From positions 1-33,643 of the forward strand of contig JAVBXN010000049.1 of the NCBI GenBank assembly GCA_030824515.1: a stretch of 33,643 nucleotides of DNA, given 5' to 3'. Below the pieces are notes generated by a model. It did no database searches. It was given only the letters and a program-made list of their open reading frames with translations, and was not told the DNA's origin. Positions 32,950 to 33,643 of this stretch are shown piece by piece; the stretch's first letter is position 1, and every line of letters begins with the position of its first letter. Both the position numbers and the translations under genes were made by a program. This DNA is from Pelobacter sp. (GTDB lineage Bacteria; Desulfobacterota; Desulfuromonadia; Geobacterales; Pseudopelobacteraceae).

Positions 32950-33176
32950 TGGTTCTCCTCCTCGACTGAAAAAATGGTATTGATGTCGGCATTGAAATAG
33001 CGTGCGACCCGAAACGCCAATTCCAGCGACGGGTTGTATCCGCCACCTTCTATTGCAACAATAGTCGCACGAGTCACGCCGATGTCCTTGGCGAGCTGCT
33101 CTTGGGTCAGGCGGCGCTCTGCACGCAGTACATTCAAGCGATTGATAATGGTGAGCTGAGGCAGATTCTTAGCCAT
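32946..33176 (-). CDS. XRE-family (Cro/CI-like) transcriptional regulator
   Basis: A 76-residue single-domain helix-turn-helix protein. The HTH is LTQEQLAKDIGVTRATIVAIEGG (about 23-45), followed by the usual NPSLELAFRVARYFNADINTIF. CGGAG lies six bases before the ATG. Related small regulators repress their own promoter together with a membrane partner gene; here the membrane protein follows with a four-base overlap. A 9-bp direct repeat upstream is a candidate operator. Confidence 0.92.
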   Translation of the reverse strand: MAKNLPQLTIINRLNVLRAERRLTQEQLAKDIGVTRATIVAIEGGGYNPSLELAFRVARYFNADINTIFSVEEENQ

Positions 33177-33190
33177 ATATTCTCCGAACG

Positions 33191-33233
33191 ATTACTTGAA
33201 GAGAAATGTATAGTTTATATTACTTGATGTTAA
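33191..33233 (-). promoter_or_regulatory. Candidate promoter/operator of the XRE pair
   Basis: ATTACTTGA occurs twice (33191-33199, 33219-33227), 28 bp apart, flanking an A+T-rich core. On the minus strand TTAACA (33228-33233) and TATACA (33207-33212) resemble -35 and -10 boxes, but the spacer is only 15 bases. It would be a plausible autoregulatory site. The rest of 33234-33458 shows no gene or structure that I can support. Confidence 0.35.
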
Positions 33234-33458
33234 GTTTATTTTTCATTTATGAGGGAAATAGAAGGAAAAGAGGCGGGTCAGTCCTTGAAAGTGGAACATC
33301 TTGAAGATTCGATCCCAATCGGGTAGCCGCCAAGAATTCCGGAACACCAGGTAGATTCTATTCGTAAGTGCACAACCTGACGTAAACAGAAGGAATCAAG
33401 GGGTAAGAGGGTGTTATCTATTTATCTATTGGCTGAATTAGAAAAATAAATAACAGGG

Positions 33459-33582
33459 GGATACCTCTGGGGTCAGGCTTGACTTTCAGATATTCGATGT
33501 TAATCTACCACCATGGCTCGGGATACCTCTGGGGTCAGGCTTGACTTTCAGATATTCGATGTTAATCTACCACCATGGCTCG
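33459..33582 (+). repeat. 62-bp perfect tandem duplication leading into the transposase start
   Basis: Bases 33459-33520 are repeated exactly at 33521-33582. Each copy begins GGATACCTCTGGGGTCAGGC and ends with ACCATGGCTCG. The second copy supplies the start of the transposase; since 62 is not a multiple of 3, the ATG of the first copy (33513) is out of frame. Confidence 0.95.
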
Positions 33583-33643
33583 TAAACCCCGCATACATTT
33601 TCCTTCTGCCCTGTACCACGTTATCCTTCGCGGTAATGCAGGT
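33575..33643 (+). CDS. REP-associated tyrosine transposase (Y1/IS200-like), N-terminal fragment
   Basis: Only 23 codons are visible before the window ends. The translation MARKPRIHFPSALYHVILRG is the characteristic start of REP-associated tyrosine transposases (RAYT, Y1 transposase fold), in which YHV-RG is the first conserved strand; the HUH motif and catalytic Tyr would lie beyond the edge. RAYTs process single-stranded REP palindromes. Whether this copy is intact cannot be told. The leader contains a 62-bp tandem duplication and no clear Shine-Dalgarno sequence. Confidence 0.85.
   Translation, partial: MARKPRIHFPSALYHVILRGNAG

Overview
The window looks like a chromosome segment from a Geobacter-like member of the Desulfuromonadia (Geobacterales). 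The clues are secreted octaheme c-type cytochromes, several cyclic-di-GMP enzymes, a -24/-12 (sigma-54) promoter, a hyp hydrogenase-maturation cluster, a membrane-anchored globin sensor of the type known from Geobacter, nspC for polyamines, and palindromic and heptameric dispersed repeats. This assignment is inferred from gene content; no rRNA, tRNA or marker phylogeny is available here.

Region 1 (1-13.8 kb) encodes mostly secreted proteins. A 5'-truncated LVIVD-type beta-propeller protein is followed by a small excisionase-type HTH gene and a full-length LVIVD paralogue. Next come a stand-alone receiver protein and two tandem paralogous octaheme cytochromes. A diguanylate cyclase and a secreted CARDB-domain protein follow on the minus strand. 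The full-length LVIVD protein and both cytochromes carry the same carboxypeptidase-regulatory-like beta-sandwich module just after the signal peptide. This suggests one extracellular assembly, possibly for electron transfer, and it is the most interesting system in the window. Hairpins follow each of the four large plus-strand genes and the CARDB gene. The CARDB gene has a near-perfect sigma-54 promoter with three AACC-NN-GGTT dyads upstream.

Region 2 (14.3-22.9 kb) is housekeeping and signalling: nspC, a small conserved protein, a membrane-bound diguanylate cyclase, priA, a receiver-histidine kinase hybrid and an MsbA-like ABC exporter.

Region 3 (22.9-29.9 kb) is a hyp operon (hypB, hypF, hypC, hypD) making the NiFe(CN)2CO cofactor of [NiFe] hydrogenases. 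A two-gene nucleotidyltransferase (AbiEii-like) module sits between hypB and hypF. A globin-PsiE-like membrane sensor starts 4 nt after hypD, and a HAD phosphatase follows. No hydrogenase structural genes are present.

Region 4 (29.9-33.6 kb) has visibly more A+T-rich stretches: an RsgA-type GTPase, a methyltransferase, and an XRE regulator/membrane protein pair. It is bracketed by inverted copies of a 31-bp sequence. The right-hand copy lies in a 62-bp tandem duplication that leads into the start of a REP-associated tyrosine transposase cut by the window end. Dispersed repeats have also entered coding sequence: in frame in the ABC exporter and in hypF, and over the stop codon of nspC.
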